A stretch of 64,000 nt of DNA from JANYCO01 sp035535995 (GTDB lineage: Bacteria; Bacteroidota; Bacteroidia; Cytophagales; Cytophagaceae): assembly GCA_035535995.1 (NCBI GenBank), contig DATLOZ010000009.1, positions 186,001 to 250,000 on the forward strand. Direction: 5' to 3'. Under the pieces are notes generated by a model. The model did not search any database. It was not told where the DNA came from and saw only the letters and a list, made by a program, of their open reading frames with translations. Below, in pieces: positions 1 to 8,545 of this stretch. The position numbers and the translations under genes were made by a program. Position 1 is the stretch's first letter. The number at the start of each line of letters is the position of its first letter.

Positions 1-1315
1 TTGCAACCACGGCAAAAAAGATTTCGTTGGAACCTTCAATGGCTGCGTCCGTCGGATTCATTCCTTTTTCTATTTTCTTATAAATATTTTCCGTTACCAC
101 AATACCATCATCCACCACCAATCCCGTAGCCAATACGATCGCCAGGAGTGTAAGTACATTGATGGAATAACCCATCAAGAACATTATAAAGAATGCGCCG
201 ACCAGTGACACCGGAATATCAATCAGCGGACGGAAAGCGATCAGCCAGTCGCGGAAGAACAAGAAGATGATCAGCACCACCAGTACGATCGCTACGATCA
301 GGGTTTCTTCCACTTCTTCTACGGAGGTTTTGATAAACTGTGTATTATCGAGCGCCAGCTTCATTGTATAATCTTTGGGAAGATCTTTTTTGATGGATTC
401 GATACGCTTGTAAAATTCTTCGGCAATATCCAGGTAGTTGGCGCCCGGCTGCGGCACAAGCCCCAGGCCTACCATAGGCACCCCATCGTCTTTCAAAGCA
501 GTCTCTTCGTTTTCCGGACCAAACTTCGCGTATCCGATATCGCGAATACGTACTACGTTATCGCCAGAGCTTCGTACGATGAGATTATTAAAAGATTCTT
601 CATCGGTAAGTCGGCCTACTGTTTTTACACTGAGCTCTGTTTTATTTCCTTCAATTTTTCCGCCCGGCAATTCTACATTCTCGCGGTCAAGCGCCGTCAC
701 GATGTCCGAAGCAGTCACACCGTACGAAGCCATCTTTCCCGGATCCATCCAGATGCGCATGGCGTATCGTTTTTGTCCCCAGATCTGCACAGTACTCACA
801 CCAGGAATCGTCTGGAGCCTTTCCATGATCACGTTTTCAGCATAGTCGCTTACGTCGAGAATATTTTTAGTATTGCTTTGCAGGGTCACGGCAAGAATCG
901 CGTCGGAGTTGGCATCGGCCTTGGTTACAGTCGGCACAGCGTCGATGTCTTGAGGCAGTTGGCGAATGGTTTGCGAAACTTTGTCGCGCACATCGTTGGC
1001 TGCTGCTTCGAGGTTCGCGCCAAGGTTAAACTCTACTGTGATCACACTTGAACCCTGGTTGCTGGAAGAAGAGATCGTACGAATTCCTTCGATCCCGTTG
1101 AGTGATTTTTCCAGCGGCTCGGTGATCTGCGATTGAATTACATCGGCGTTGGCTCCGGTATAACTGGTACGCACCGTAATGATGGGCGGATCGATGGAAG
1201 GATATTCCCGCACACCCAGAAATTTAAAACTGATCGCTCCGAATAGCACTATGATCAGGCTCATTACAATCGCCAGCACGGGTCTCCGGATACTTATGGT
1301 TGACAAGGATGCCAT
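1..1315 (-). CDS. RND efflux pump inner-membrane permease (AcrB/MexB-like), C-terminal part outside the window
   Basis: The first 438 codons of a proton-driven resistance-nodulation-division transporter are present; the reading frame is still open at base 1. It starts MASLSTISIRRPVLAIV, the usual cytoplasmic start and first membrane helix of this family. A long periplasmic porter region follows. The fourth-helix motif GLVVDDGIVVTENIY contains the paired aspartates (residues about 402-403, bases 107-112) that carry protons in AcrB (Asp407/408). It lies 40 bases downstream of the membrane-fusion protein gene, in one operon with it and a MarR regulator. It probably pumps hydrophobic toxic compounds; the substrate cannot be read from the sequence. 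No TolC-type outer-membrane channel gene is visible, though one could follow beyond the left edge. Confidence 0.95.
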   Translation of the reverse strand, partial: MASLSTISIRRPVLAIVMSLIIVLFGAISFKFLGVREYPSIDPPIITVRTSYTGANADVIQSQITEPLEKSLNGIEGIRTISSSSNQGSSVITVEFNLGANLEAAANDVRDKVSQTIRQLPQDIDAVPTVTKADANSDAILAVTLQSNTKNILDVSDYAENVIMERLQTIPGVSTVQIWGQKRYAMRIWMDPGKMASYGVTASDIVTALDRENVELPGGKIEGNKTELSVKTVGRLTDEESFNNLIVRSSGDNVVRIRDIGYAKFGPENEETALKDDGVPMVGLGLVPQPGANYLDIAEEFYKRIESIKKDLPKDYTMKLALDNTQFIKTSVEEVEETLIVAIVLVVLIIFLFFRDWLIAFRPLIDIPVSLVGAFFIMFLMGYSINVLTLLAIVLATGLVVDDGIVVTENIYKKIEKGMNPTDAAIEGSNEIFFAVVA

Positions 1316-1355
1316 AATAAAAATTTTATAAAATTATTTTTTTGAATAATATCTT

Positions 1356-2417
1356 CTATTGAACTTTCAAAAGTTTCAGCTGACTATCCTGCTTGATCGA
1401 CATGACGCCGGTCACTACTACAGTATCACCCATTTCCAAACCTTTTACTATTTCGATTTTTGTAGGAGTACGAATACCAGTTTCTACTTTTCTTTCTTCT
1501 GCTTTCCCATTTTTATACAAATAAACTTTTTGTCCTTTCAGGATCGGTACAATAGATTCCGTAGGCACCATGATTGCTGATTTGTTTTGCGCCAGTACTA
1601 ATTGCACTCTTGCGAAAGCGCCTGGAAAAATTTTACCGTCATGATTCGGCGCCAGCGCGCGCAGCTGAATAGTTCTGGTCGCAAGATCAATCTTAGGGTC
1701 GATCGCATAAATATTTGCAGAGAACGTACCATCCAGGCCTTGTACGGTGAACAAGGCTTTGTCGCCTTTCCTGATCTTATCCATATATTTTTCAGGCACC
1801 GAAAAATCCACCTTGATAGGATCGAGTTGCTGCATGGTGGTGATGATGGTAGAAGGTGTAACATAAGCGCCCATGCTTACTTTTTTTAATCCAAGCACAC
1901 CATCAAAAGGCGCACGGATCTCGGTCTTGGCGATCTGCGCCATCATATTGTCGATGTCTGCTTTGATATTGATCACATCGTTTGCGGCAATATCGTATTC
2001 TTCCTGGCTTACGCCGTTAATGTCAAAAAGTTTTTTCAAACGGTCTTGTTTTTCCTGTGCGAGTGAAAGTTGCGAATTGAGCTTTCTCAATTGTGCCTGC
2101 AAATCCGCATCATTGATCTTCACGATAAGCGTGCCTTTGGAAATTCTTCCGCCTTCTACAAAATTGAGGCTTGCAATTTTTCCCGAAACTTCGGGATGCA
2201 GCTCTGCATCTTCGTTGGCAGAGATCGTACCGGAAGACGCTACGTCGTTGTCTACTGTTTCCGCTTTTACTATATAACCGGTGACAGGAGATGTCATCGG
2301 TTTACCACCCGGGCCACCACTGCCTTCTTGCTTTTTAGGCATCAGGAAAAAAATCTTGATCAACGCCAATACAGCAATCACTGCAATAATCAAAAGTGGT
2401 ATTTTCAACTTACTCAT
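1356..2417 (-). CDS. RND efflux periplasmic adaptor (membrane-fusion protein, HlyD/AcrA family)
   Basis: This 353-residue protein links an RND pump to an outer-membrane channel. An N-terminal membrane anchor (residues about 5-26, LLIIAVIAVLALIKIFFL) is followed by a glycine-rich linker and the split lipoyl domain. The first half contains HPEVSGKIASLNFVEGG and the second TEIRAPFDGVLGLKKVSMG, and between them lies a helical hairpin (about residues 110-160) rich in Q, L and K. Beta-barrel and membrane-proximal domains make up the rest. There is no lipobox, so it is anchored by the helix rather than by lipid. Its start overlaps the end of the MarR gene by 8 bases, which implies translational coupling. 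The pump gene follows 40 bases later. Confidence 0.95.
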   Translation of the reverse strand: MSKLKIPLLIIAVIAVLALIKIFFLMPKKQEGSGGPGGKPMTSPVTGYIVKAETVDNDVASSGTISANEDAELHPEVSGKIASLNFVEGGRISKGTLIVKINDADLQAQLRKLNSQLSLAQEKQDRLKKLFDINGVSQEEYDIAANDVINIKADIDNMMAQIAKTEIRAPFDGVLGLKKVSMGAYVTPSTIITTMQQLDPIKVDFSVPEKYMDKIRKGDKALFTVQGLDGTFSANIYAIDPKIDLATRTIQLRALAPNHDGKIFPGAFARVQLVLAQNKSAIMVPTESIVPILKGQKVYLYKNGKAEERKVETGIRTPTKIEIVKGLEMGDTVVVTGVMSIKQDSQLKLLKVQ

Positions 2418-2898
2418 ATTTATTTTTTTGTTTTTTTACTCTTTTAAAATTCACTTTCATTTCATCCGAAGGAAGCGACTCAAGGTTCTTTTTCATCGCA
2501 TCGTTCACTTTGTAATAAATTTCTCTTTCTTCTTTTTTTATTCCTTTAAAGACTTCCTCTGTTGCTTCCTTAAATGCTTTGGCGATCAAGGGTACAGTCT
2601 TGTTTCCCTTTTCTGTAAGGCTTATAAAATATTGCCTTCTGTCTTCCGCATTCACTGCCCGGTTGATCATTCCTTTATCGTAAAGATAATCCAGGATTTT
2701 CACAATGAATACTTTATCGGAATTGATACCACAAGCAAGCTCTTTCGGCGTTATTTTTCCTTTCCCTTCTTTGATCAGGATCAAGATATAATAATACCGT
2801 TCTATCTCCAGTGCACTGAGTTTGCGAGTCACTACTCCATAATAGAGTCTCGACAAATGAGTGAGTTCCTTACTTAGAGGTATTCGTTTTTGTAACAT
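2410..2898 (-). CDS. MarR-family transcriptional regulator of the efflux operon
   Basis: This 162-residue winged-helix regulator is the first gene of the efflux operon. The DNA-binding part lies around residues 40-110, with a recognition region near KITPKELACGINSDKVFIVKILDYL and a wing containing NAEDRRQYFISLTEKG, the DxRxxxxxLTxxG pattern of MarR proteins. Helices at both ends would form the dimer. MarR proteins usually repress their own operon until a ligand binds. The perfect palindrome 62 bases upstream fits that role. The last six residues are rich in lysine and tyrosine and their codons overlap the adaptor gene. Confidence 0.93.
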   Translation of the reverse strand: MLQKRIPLSKELTHLSRLYYGVVTRKLSALEIERYYYILILIKEGKGKITPKELACGINSDKVFIVKILDYLYDKGMINRAVNAEDRRQYFISLTEKGNKTVPLIAKAFKEATEEVFKGIKKEEREIYYKVNDAMKKNLESLPSDEMKVNFKRVKKQKNKYE

Positions 2899-2959
2899 TT
2901 TTACTCTTTCCTTTGTGCTCCGATTTACTTAGACGACAAATTATTTAGTTTCTTTTGCT

Positions 2960-2982
2960 AATAGTTAATTAAATTAACTATT
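2960..2982. promoter_or_regulatory. Candidate MarR operator
   Basis: A perfect inverted repeat with 11-base arms (AATAGTTAATT, one base, AATTAACTATT) lies 62 bases upstream of the marR-type start codon. Its length, AT richness and near-zero spacing are typical of operators bound by MarR dimers. A weak -7-like sequence (TAATTTG) lies 16-23 bases downstream on the minus strand, so the palindrome would cover the -33 region and block polymerase. Binding by this protein is inferred from position only. Confidence 0.7.
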
Positions 2983-3147
2983 TATTTCTGGAAGGATTTT
3001 GAAGATTTGGGGTGTTTTTTTTCTTTTTACCTCTTTCGAGGAATTGAAGCGTTTTGAATATCAAGGGGATAACATACGCTTAACGCTGCAATTCGCGGGA
3101 AGTAGGGAGTGAGCGCGCGAGTAGGTAGGGAAAATCAGCTTGGGTAT
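2983..3147. other. Intergenic stretch without a recognisable gene
   Basis: Between the candidate MarR operator and the tRNA terminator I see no coding potential, no RNA gene and no strong repeat. It is T-rich on the plus strand near 3010-3030. A short sequence at 3130-3139 (AAAATCAGC core) is complementary to 3203-3212, so it may pair around the terminator hairpin. Confidence 0.5.
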
Positions 3148-3203
3148 AAAAAAACAACGAGTGCTAGTTTGAAGTATCTCCATACCCTTGCTCGCACTCG
3201 TTG
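3148..3203 (-). terminator. Rho-independent terminator of tRNA-Arg
   Basis: Reading the minus strand away from the tRNA, CAACGAGTGC (3194-3203) pairs perfectly with GCACTCGTTG (3155-3164) across a 29-base loop and is followed by a run of seven T residues (3148-3154). It starts 10 bases after the tRNA 3' end. Confidence 0.75.
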
Positions 3204-3213
3204 CTGATTTTCG

Positions 3214-3287
3214 TGTTCCCGTAGGGATTCGAACCCCAAACCTCCTGATCCGTAGTCAGGTGCTCTATCCAATTGAGCTACGGAAAC
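3214..3287 (-). tRNA. tRNA-Arg, anticodon ACG
   Basis: A 74-base cloverleaf can be folded by hand. The acceptor stem GTTTCCG pairs with CGGGAAC and the discriminator base is A. The D arm is present, the anticodon stem CCTGA pairs with TCAGG around loop CTACGGA, and the T arm has GGTTCGAATCC. The anticodon ACG is presumably edited to ICG and reads CGN arginine codons. The CCA end is not encoded. Confidence 0.95.
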
Positions 3288-3331
3288 CTCCGTTTAAAAT
3301 ATCGGAGCGCAAATATAGTGTTTTTTTATAA

Positions 3332-4945
3332 TTATACGTGTGTGGCCACCATTTTTTCATCTAATTCCAGGCGGGACTCTTCCAGGTCCAGTTCGTACTC
3401 CAGTCTGCGCAAAACTTCTTCACCCACAGTGCCTTTCTTGTGCATTTTAAGAATTATATCTCTTTCTACATTCAAGAGATCTTTTTGCATTCTATTCAAT
3501 TGGTTAAACAAAACGGTACTATTTTTCATTGAATCCTCTGTCCGTACTTGTCTGTTCAGATGGTTTATTTTCAGCTCGTATTTATTTTTTACCTGGTTCA
3601 GCACTTCGTCGTGTACTATGCCCATTCCATAGTTTTCTTCAATATGCAAAATAGCTGAACTGGCAAGCTCTACGCGCGCTTTCTGCTCCTCGACCTCTTC
3701 TTCGTTGGAAGGTGGTAGATTCAATTTTTTCACTACGTATGGCAGTGTAAGTCCCTGGAATACGAGCGTGAACATGATGATCACAAATGTTACAAAAAGG
3801 ATCAGATCCCTTTGGGGAAAGGGTAGTCCGTTGTCCATCATAGTAGGCAGAGCCAGCGCAGCCGCCAACGATACTACGCCACGCATGCCTGTCCAGCCGG
3901 TGATGAATACAGCTTGCCAGCTTGGGCGTGGCTCGGTAGTTCTTATTTTATAACTCAGCATACGTGGCACATAAGCGCCCGGGTAGACCCACAATATGCG
4001 CACGACCATTACCACCACACCAATCACCAAGCCATAGAAGATAAGGCCGGGCAAGGAATGATTATGAATTCCTTTTAGGATCGCCGGAAGCTGTAAGCCG
4101 ATGAGGATAAAAATTACCCCATTCAAAATAAATACGATCGTTTCCCATACGGCATTGGCATTGATCCTGGTTTGATGCGTAAACATTTCTGAAGCTCTGT
4201 AGGTCAGGAACAGTCCAGCTACTACCACTGCCAGCACACCCGATGTATGAATACGCTCTGCCAGAATATAAGCAATAAAAGGTGTGATCAGCGTAAGCAT
4301 TACATCAATCGCCGAACTGGTAGTGCAAAGTTTATGAATATAATAAAATAAATATCCCACCATTAATCCAATCATAATGCCACCGGCTACTACGAGAATG
4401 AAATTCAGGCCGGCTTCCCAGAATACAAAATTCCCTGTGGTCACTGCGATCACCGCATAGCGAAATGCAATAATACCGGAAGCATCGTTGACCAGGCTTT
4501 CGCCTTCAAGTATGGTAAGTACTCGCTTGGGCACGTTCAGTCCTTTGGTCACAGAAGTAGCCGCTACGGCGTCGGGAGGAGAAATAATAGCGCCAAGAAG
4601 AAAAGCCAACGGCCACGACAGGTCAGGGATCATATAGTGCGCCACTACTGCCACCATGCTGGTAGTAAAAAGTACCAGACCGATGGCCAACATCGTGATA
4701 GGCCTTTTTAATTTTTTGAACTCATGCCAGGAAGTAGTCCAGGCAGAAGCATAGAGCAAGGGTGGCAAAAAAACAAAAAAAACGATTTCCGGTTTTAATT
4801 GTATAATCGGCAATCCGGGAATGAGTCCAATGCCAAGTCCTACGATAACCAGCAGAACAGGATAAGAGATCTTGATCATCTCCGCCACCGCTGAAAGCGC
4901 GGCCATAACTGCCAGCAGGATGACTATTACTTCAATATCGTGCAT
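3332..4945 (-). CDS. Na+/H+ antiporter, CPA1 family
   Basis: This 537-residue protein has roughly 12 hydrophobic segments in residues 1-400 and a charged cytoplasmic tail (about 405-537) rich in E, K and R. It exchanges Na+ or K+ for H+ across the inner membrane for pH and salt balance. Two ion-site motifs of the bacterial CPA1 antiporters are visible: GAIISPPDAVAATSV near residue 118 and GESLVNDASGIIAF near residue 147, the ND pair being the expected cation-binding residues. A further conserved segment, GWTGMRGVVSLAAALALP, lies around residue 350. It stands alone; the tRNA-Arg gene follows at 45 bases and a repeat-filled gap precedes it. The exact ion preference is unknown. Confidence 0.93.
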   Translation of the reverse strand: MHDIEVIVILLAVMAALSAVAEMIKISYPVLLVIVGLGIGLIPGLPIIQLKPEIVFFVFLPPLLYASAWTTSWHEFKKLKRPITMLAIGLVLFTTSMVAVVAHYMIPDLSWPLAFLLGAIISPPDAVAATSVTKGLNVPKRVLTILEGESLVNDASGIIAFRYAVIAVTTGNFVFWEAGLNFILVVAGGIMIGLMVGYLFYYIHKLCTTSSAIDVMLTLITPFIAYILAERIHTSGVLAVVVAGLFLTYRASEMFTHQTRINANAVWETIVFILNGVIFILIGLQLPAILKGIHNHSLPGLIFYGLVIGVVVMVVRILWVYPGAYVPRMLSYKIRTTEPRPSWQAVFITGWTGMRGVVSLAAALALPTMMDNGLPFPQRDLILFVTFVIIMFTLVFQGLTLPYVVKKLNLPPSNEEEVEEQKARVELASSAILHIEENYGMGIVHDEVLNQVKNKYELKINHLNRQVRTEDSMKNSTVLFNQLNRMQKDLLNVERDIILKMHKKGTVGEEVLRRLEYELDLEESRLELDEKMVATHV

Positions 4946-5006
4946 GGGTAAGTAAATTCGTGAATACTGAAAATAAAGATAAGGATTTTTCTCAGTAGTG
5001 TCTAAT

Positions 5007-5170
5007 CCGTCATTGCGAGGAATGTAGCGTAGCGAAATGCCGAAGCAATCCGCTTGCTACGCAGCCTTGTTGATTTGAAACCAATTGCAGAAAGCAACGG
5101 GCCCGGGCTCCGTAGCTAACGGATTGCTTCGTCGCGTCCGCCGGTAGGCGGCCACTCCTCGCAATGACGG
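5007..5170. repeat. Dispersed inverted repeat of the ATTGCGAGGA type, copy 1
   Basis: The outer arms CCGTCATTGCGAGG and CCTCGCAATGACGG are perfect complements at the ends of a 164-base element. Inner arms GAAGCAATCCG and CGGATTGCTTCG also pair, giving a long interrupted hairpin. Related copies lie at 15490-15649 and 46166-46310. It lies between mnmD and the antiporter gene, upstream of the latter. This element, with the half palindrome at 5221-5250, fills the 306-base gap; I see no gene there. Confidence 0.85.
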
Positions 5171-5220
5171 TGATTTTTATTTTGTACTTCTTAAGAGACA
5201 GCCTTAGAAATTATAGCACG

Positions 5221-5250
5221 ACAGCAAGAGCAACAGCAACAGTATTGAGA
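5221..5250. repeat. Single arm of the CTGTTGCTGTTGCTC palindrome family
   Basis: ACAGCAAGAGCAACAGCAAC followed by AGTATTGAGA matches the right arm of the complete palindromes at 13321, 14314, 31772 and 54135. No left arm is found nearby, so this is a half element. It ends one base before the mnmD stop codon. Confidence 0.8.
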
Positions 5251-5251
5251 A

Positions 5252-5932
5252 TTACTTTGTACCTCTTGTCATCTCCTTTTTCCCGGGAGGGCCGAGCAAC
5301 GTTTCTACTGTAAAGCCCTGCGCTTTCAGATCGCGCTTGAACTGGCCTCTGGCACAGTAGGTGACCAGGATGCCGCCTTGTGTAAGGCTTGTATGTACTT
5401 TCTCAATATTTTCAGGAAGCCACATCTCTGCTTGTTTGCTGGGAGCGAAAGCATCGTAGTAAATGATGTCAAAAAAATCTTTCGGCGCTTCGTAGTCTTC
5501 CAGGCGTTGCTCTATTTTTTTAAAGGTGAAATTTTTATGTAGTGCTGCTTCTTCGTTCCAGGGTGTACGGTGTAGTGTCAGAAAAAAATCTTTCAGCGAT
5601 TGGTCTTCTTCCTGTTGAATATAATTGAGCTTCTCAACTATTTCTTCCGGCAAAGGAAAAGGTTCTACGCTATGATAAATTATTTGCGTATCCAGCTCTT
5701 TCACTCGCTTGTAGGTAAGCCACGCGTTTAAGCCTGTGCCGAAGCCTACTTCGAAAATACGCACGACAGGTTTTTCCAACATACGCTCCAGCCCTGCCTG
5801 GATAAACACGTGTTCGGACTCGCGCAGGGCGCCGTGCATGGAATGATAGGTTTCATTCAACGCTGCATGAAACAACGTATGCGATCCGTCGCCGGATTCG
5901 ATGATAGTAATGTCTGGTTTTTTATTTTCCAA
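5252..5932 (-). CDS. mnmD: tRNA 5-methylaminomethyl-2-thiouridine methyltransferase (MnmD)
   Basis: This 226-residue protein matches the stand-alone form of the methyltransferase half of MnmC. It methylates the 5-aminomethyl group at wobble uridine 34 of some tRNAs, using S-adenosylmethionine. The SAM motif VGFGTGLNAW lies near residues 62-71. The family signature FDIIYYDAFAPSKQAEMW, with the active Asp, lies near residues 158-175, and GGILVTYCARGQFKRDL near the C-terminus. The FAD-dependent oxidase half found in enterobacterial MnmC is absent, as expected in this phylum. Its start overlaps the end of the histidine kinase gene by 11 bases. Confidence 0.93.
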   Translation of the reverse strand: MENKKPDITIIESGDGSHTLFHAALNETYHSMHGALRESEHVFIQAGLERMLEKPVVRIFEVGFGTGLNAWLTYKRVKELDTQIIYHSVEPFPLPEEIVEKLNYIQQEEDQSLKDFFLTLHRTPWNEEAALHKNFTFKKIEQRLEDYEAPKDFFDIIYYDAFAPSKQAEMWLPENIEKVHTSLTQGGILVTYCARGQFKRDLKAQGFTVETLLGPPGKKEMTRGTK

Positions 5933-7727
5933 AATCGGATTGGTTTGCTGGCAAGTTGAAATGAAAGGTGGTACCTTCTCCTTTGATTGATTCCACCCAG
6001 ATCGTTCCTCCTTTTTCTTCGATGATACTTTTTACGATCGACAAGCCTACGCCGGTACTGTTGTAGTCCTTAGAGTTTTGTCCTGTATTAAAAATATCGA
6101 AGATCGAAGATTGATATTCTTTTTCTATTCCTCGCCCATTGTCGGAAAGGGAAAATTTGTGCATACCTTTTTCTGTCAGGCAACTAATACGTATCAGGCC
6201 TTCGGATTTATCGATGTATTTTACAGCATTGCTGATCAGATTTTGGAAAATCTGATAGACAAGAATTTTTTCAATATTTACAATAGGCAACCGGTCGGTA
6301 ACAAGGAGCTTGATATGAGCAGGGATGTCCAACACGGAGCGGATGTTTTCAACTACTTCGTTGAGGTCTACTTGTTCGGTAGTTCCTTTCTGTGATTTCA
6401 ATTCAGCAAACTCCAGGATACCTTTGATCATTCCCTTTGTCTTTCTGGATTGATCGTGGATCTTCATCACGATCTCCATTTCTTCTTCGTTTATTTTTCC
6501 TTTTAGTTCCAGCTTCAGAAGATTGGCTAATCCTTCGATCGAATTGAGTGGCGCTTTGATGTCGTGGGACACTACGTGGGCAAACCGGTCGAGCGCGTTG
6601 TTCGAACGGTTGAGCTCGTTCAATTTGCTTTGAAGATCTTTCTGGGAAGCCACCAGACTGTTGGTCATTTTGTTGAATGATGAGGCAAGTTGTCCCAGTT
6701 CGTTTTTATTTTTGATCGCTACTCTTTTACTGAGATTCCCCTGGCTGATCTCATCAGCAGCGGCGGCCATATCATTGATCGGTTTTACGAAGAAATAAGC
6801 GAACAGGTAAATGATCACCGACACTGCAAGAGTGATGGAAATGCTGGCGATAAAAGTCATTTCCTGTAGTTTTTCCATATAGATCATCGTTTCGCTCACG
6901 TCGATCTTGGTAATGATCTTCCAATCCGTCTTATTGATCGTATTGATCGATGCGATCACACGTTTATTGCGGTAGTCGAGCATATTGGAGAAGATCGTCA
7001 TTCCTTTTTTCATCTCGCTTTGCAGCTGGACGTTTTCAGCATTTTTGACCTCTTTCAAAAATGCTTTGTTGTAAAAACGAAGCGGTGTAAGATATACCAT
7101 ATTTCCTTCTTCATCGATCCTGAAAATAGCAGACTCGCCTGTAGCGCCAAGCCCTGTATATTCTTCGGTTACGGAGATAAGGTTATTTACATCATTTTCG
7201 ATCAACAAAATATATTTGGAGTCAATGTATCCTGCCAGGCAAAGTACCAGCTCTTCGTGTTCGTTGTAGCGGTACTCAATATTTACTTTTCCTTTATCGG
7301 GAAAATAAGAGACGCATTTATAATCAGAATAATTGCTCTTAAGCGTGCGGATCGGGTTAGCAGAGATCACCACGTTGCCAGCGCTGTCGAGGATCATCAG
7401 GCGATTGATCCCTTCGATGGCTTCCTTGGAACGGATGATATTGTTGTAAAGCGCGATCTTATTGATGCTGTTGGTATCGTCGGCTACGTATTTATAAAGT
7501 TCGGAACGGATCAACGGTGAGCGGCGCAGGATCTCCAGTTCGATCATTTTATTTTGAATAATGGAATTGACCCTCGCTGATTTGGCTTTTGAGACGGCTT
7601 TTAATTCGTTGATATTTTGCTCAAAAATAATATTCCGGATATGAGTATAGTAGAGGTATCCCGTTACTGCTACGATGGCAATGCTGGTTAGTATAAAAAT
7701 GGTTAATATTTGAGTTTTTAACTTCAA
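5922..7727 (-). CDS. Membrane sensor histidine kinase with extracytoplasmic sensor and HAMP domain
   Basis: The protein has 601 residues. A first membrane helix (about 7-27) is followed by an extracytoplasmic region of about 260 residues resembling a Cache-type ligand-binding domain. A second helix (about 288-312) leads to a HAMP domain (about 313-365). The kinase core has the H box FAHVVSHDIKAPLNS with the phosphorylated His, the N box QNLISNAVKY, the G1 box SDNGRGI and the G2 box STGVGLSIV. No response regulator lies next to it, so its partner is encoded elsewhere. Its last 11 bases overlap mnmD, an odd partnership that is probably only transcriptional. The sensed ligand is unknown. Confidence 0.93.
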   Translation of the reverse strand: MKLKTQILTIFILTSIAIVAVTGYLYYTHIRNIIFEQNINELKAVSKAKSARVNSIIQNKMIELEILRRSPLIRSELYKYVADDTNSINKIALYNNIIRSKEAIEGINRLMILDSAGNVVISANPIRTLKSNYSDYKCVSYFPDKGKVNIEYRYNEHEELVLCLAGYIDSKYILLIENDVNNLISVTEEYTGLGATGESAIFRIDEEGNMVYLTPLRFYNKAFLKEVKNAENVQLQSEMKKGMTIFSNMLDYRNKRVIASINTINKTDWKIITKIDVSETMIYMEKLQEMTFIASISITLAVSVIIYLFAYFFVKPINDMAAAADEISQGNLSKRVAIKNKNELGQLASSFNKMTNSLVASQKDLQSKLNELNRSNNALDRFAHVVSHDIKAPLNSIEGLANLLKLELKGKINEEEMEIVMKIHDQSRKTKGMIKGILEFAELKSQKGTTEQVDLNEVVENIRSVLDIPAHIKLLVTDRLPIVNIEKILVYQIFQNLISNAVKYIDKSEGLIRISCLTEKGMHKFSLSDNGRGIEKEYQSSIFDIFNTGQNSKDYNSTGVGLSIVKSIIEEKGGTIWVESIKGEGTTFHFNLPANQSDFGK

Positions 7728-7757
7728 GAATTATCTTAAACTGAGAGTAATATAGCA

Positions 7758-7792
7758 AGTAAAAGGGTCAGATAATATCCGACCCTTTTACT
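7758..7792. terminator. Strong hairpin terminator after frr
   Basis: AGTAAAAGGGTC and GACCCTTTTACT pair perfectly over 12 bases with an 11-base loop. The stem ends in A/T runs on both sides, so it could act in either direction. It lies 79 bases after the frr stop on the minus strand and just before the histidine kinase start, so it most likely ends the pyrH-frr transcript. Confidence 0.75.
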
Positions 7793-7870
7793 TATACGAG
7801 CTGAAATATGATAATGTTGTGGAAAAAAGCTTAAAAACGCTGGCCTATCGCTTGTTCTATATGACAAAAA

Positions 7871-8431
7871 CTAGATTGTCATAATCTCGGCTTCTTTTTT
7901 GCCAAGAATTTGATCGAGTTGTGCAATATAATCGTTCGTCATCGATTGCACTTTTTCCTCTGCGGTTTTTACGGCGTCTTCCGGTGCTCCGTCTTTGAGC
8001 AGTTTTTTCAATTCATCGTTGGTATCCTTACGAATAGTACGAATCCTTACTTTTCCATTTTCCACCTCTACCTTTGCCTGCTTCACCAGTGTCTTTCTGC
8101 GCTCTTCGGTCATAGGTGGGATAGTAATAATAATGGATTCTCCATTATTCTGAGGATTATAACCGAGGTTAGCGTCACGGATCGCTTTTTCTATCGTGGT
8201 GATCATTCCTTTTTCCCAAGGCTTTACGGCCAGTGTTCTGGCATCAGGAGTAGAGACCGACGATACATTTTGAATAGCCGATTGTACACCATAATAATCA
8301 ACCATGATTCCATCCAGCATGTTTGGCATTGCTTTACCAGCGCGGACTTTGGTCAGTTCTATTTCTGTATGCTTAAGCGCTTTCTGCATTGATTCTTTTG
8401 CATCGTCGAGGTATAGCTCTATTTCTTCCAT
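7871..8431 (-). CDS. frr: Ribosome recycling factor
   Basis: This 186-residue protein has the family's usual length. With EF-G it splits the post-termination ribosome into subunits. Typical segments are visible: KVRAGKAMPNMLDGI near residue 28, DARTLAVKPWEK near residue 65, and PPMTEERRKTLVKQAK near residue 107. The long three-helix bundle arms are rich in E and K. The gene lies 114 bases downstream of pyrH, a common pairing, with a short AT-rich repeat (GTTTAAAGTTTAAGGTTC type) in the gap. A strong hairpin follows it. Confidence 0.97.
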   Translation of the reverse strand: MEEIELYLDDAKESMQKALKHTEIELTKVRAGKAMPNMLDGIMVDYYGVQSAIQNVSSVSTPDARTLAVKPWEKGMITTIEKAIRDANLGYNPQNNGESIIITIPPMTEERRKTLVKQAKVEVENGKVRIRTIRKDTNDELKKLLKDGAPEDAVKTAEEKVQSMTNDYIAQLDQILGKKEAEIMTI

Positions 8432-8545
8432 ATTCTTTTGGGTTTAAAGTTTAAGGTTCAAGGTTTAAACTTTTTTGCTTTAGTAGAACGGTTAAACTTC
8501 GTTGTCTTTGTAATAATCTAATTTAAATTTTTATTCTTTTCATCC

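Noticed and set aside
2281..2877. Plus-strand frame of 198 codons opposite marR and the adaptor gene
   Set aside because: It is a mirror of the well-supported MarR coding region, rich in Phe and Ile as expected of antisense AT-rich codons.
7020..7520. Plus-strand frame opposite the histidine kinase sensor region
   Set aside because: No recognisable domain; the kinase frame is continuous and conserved.
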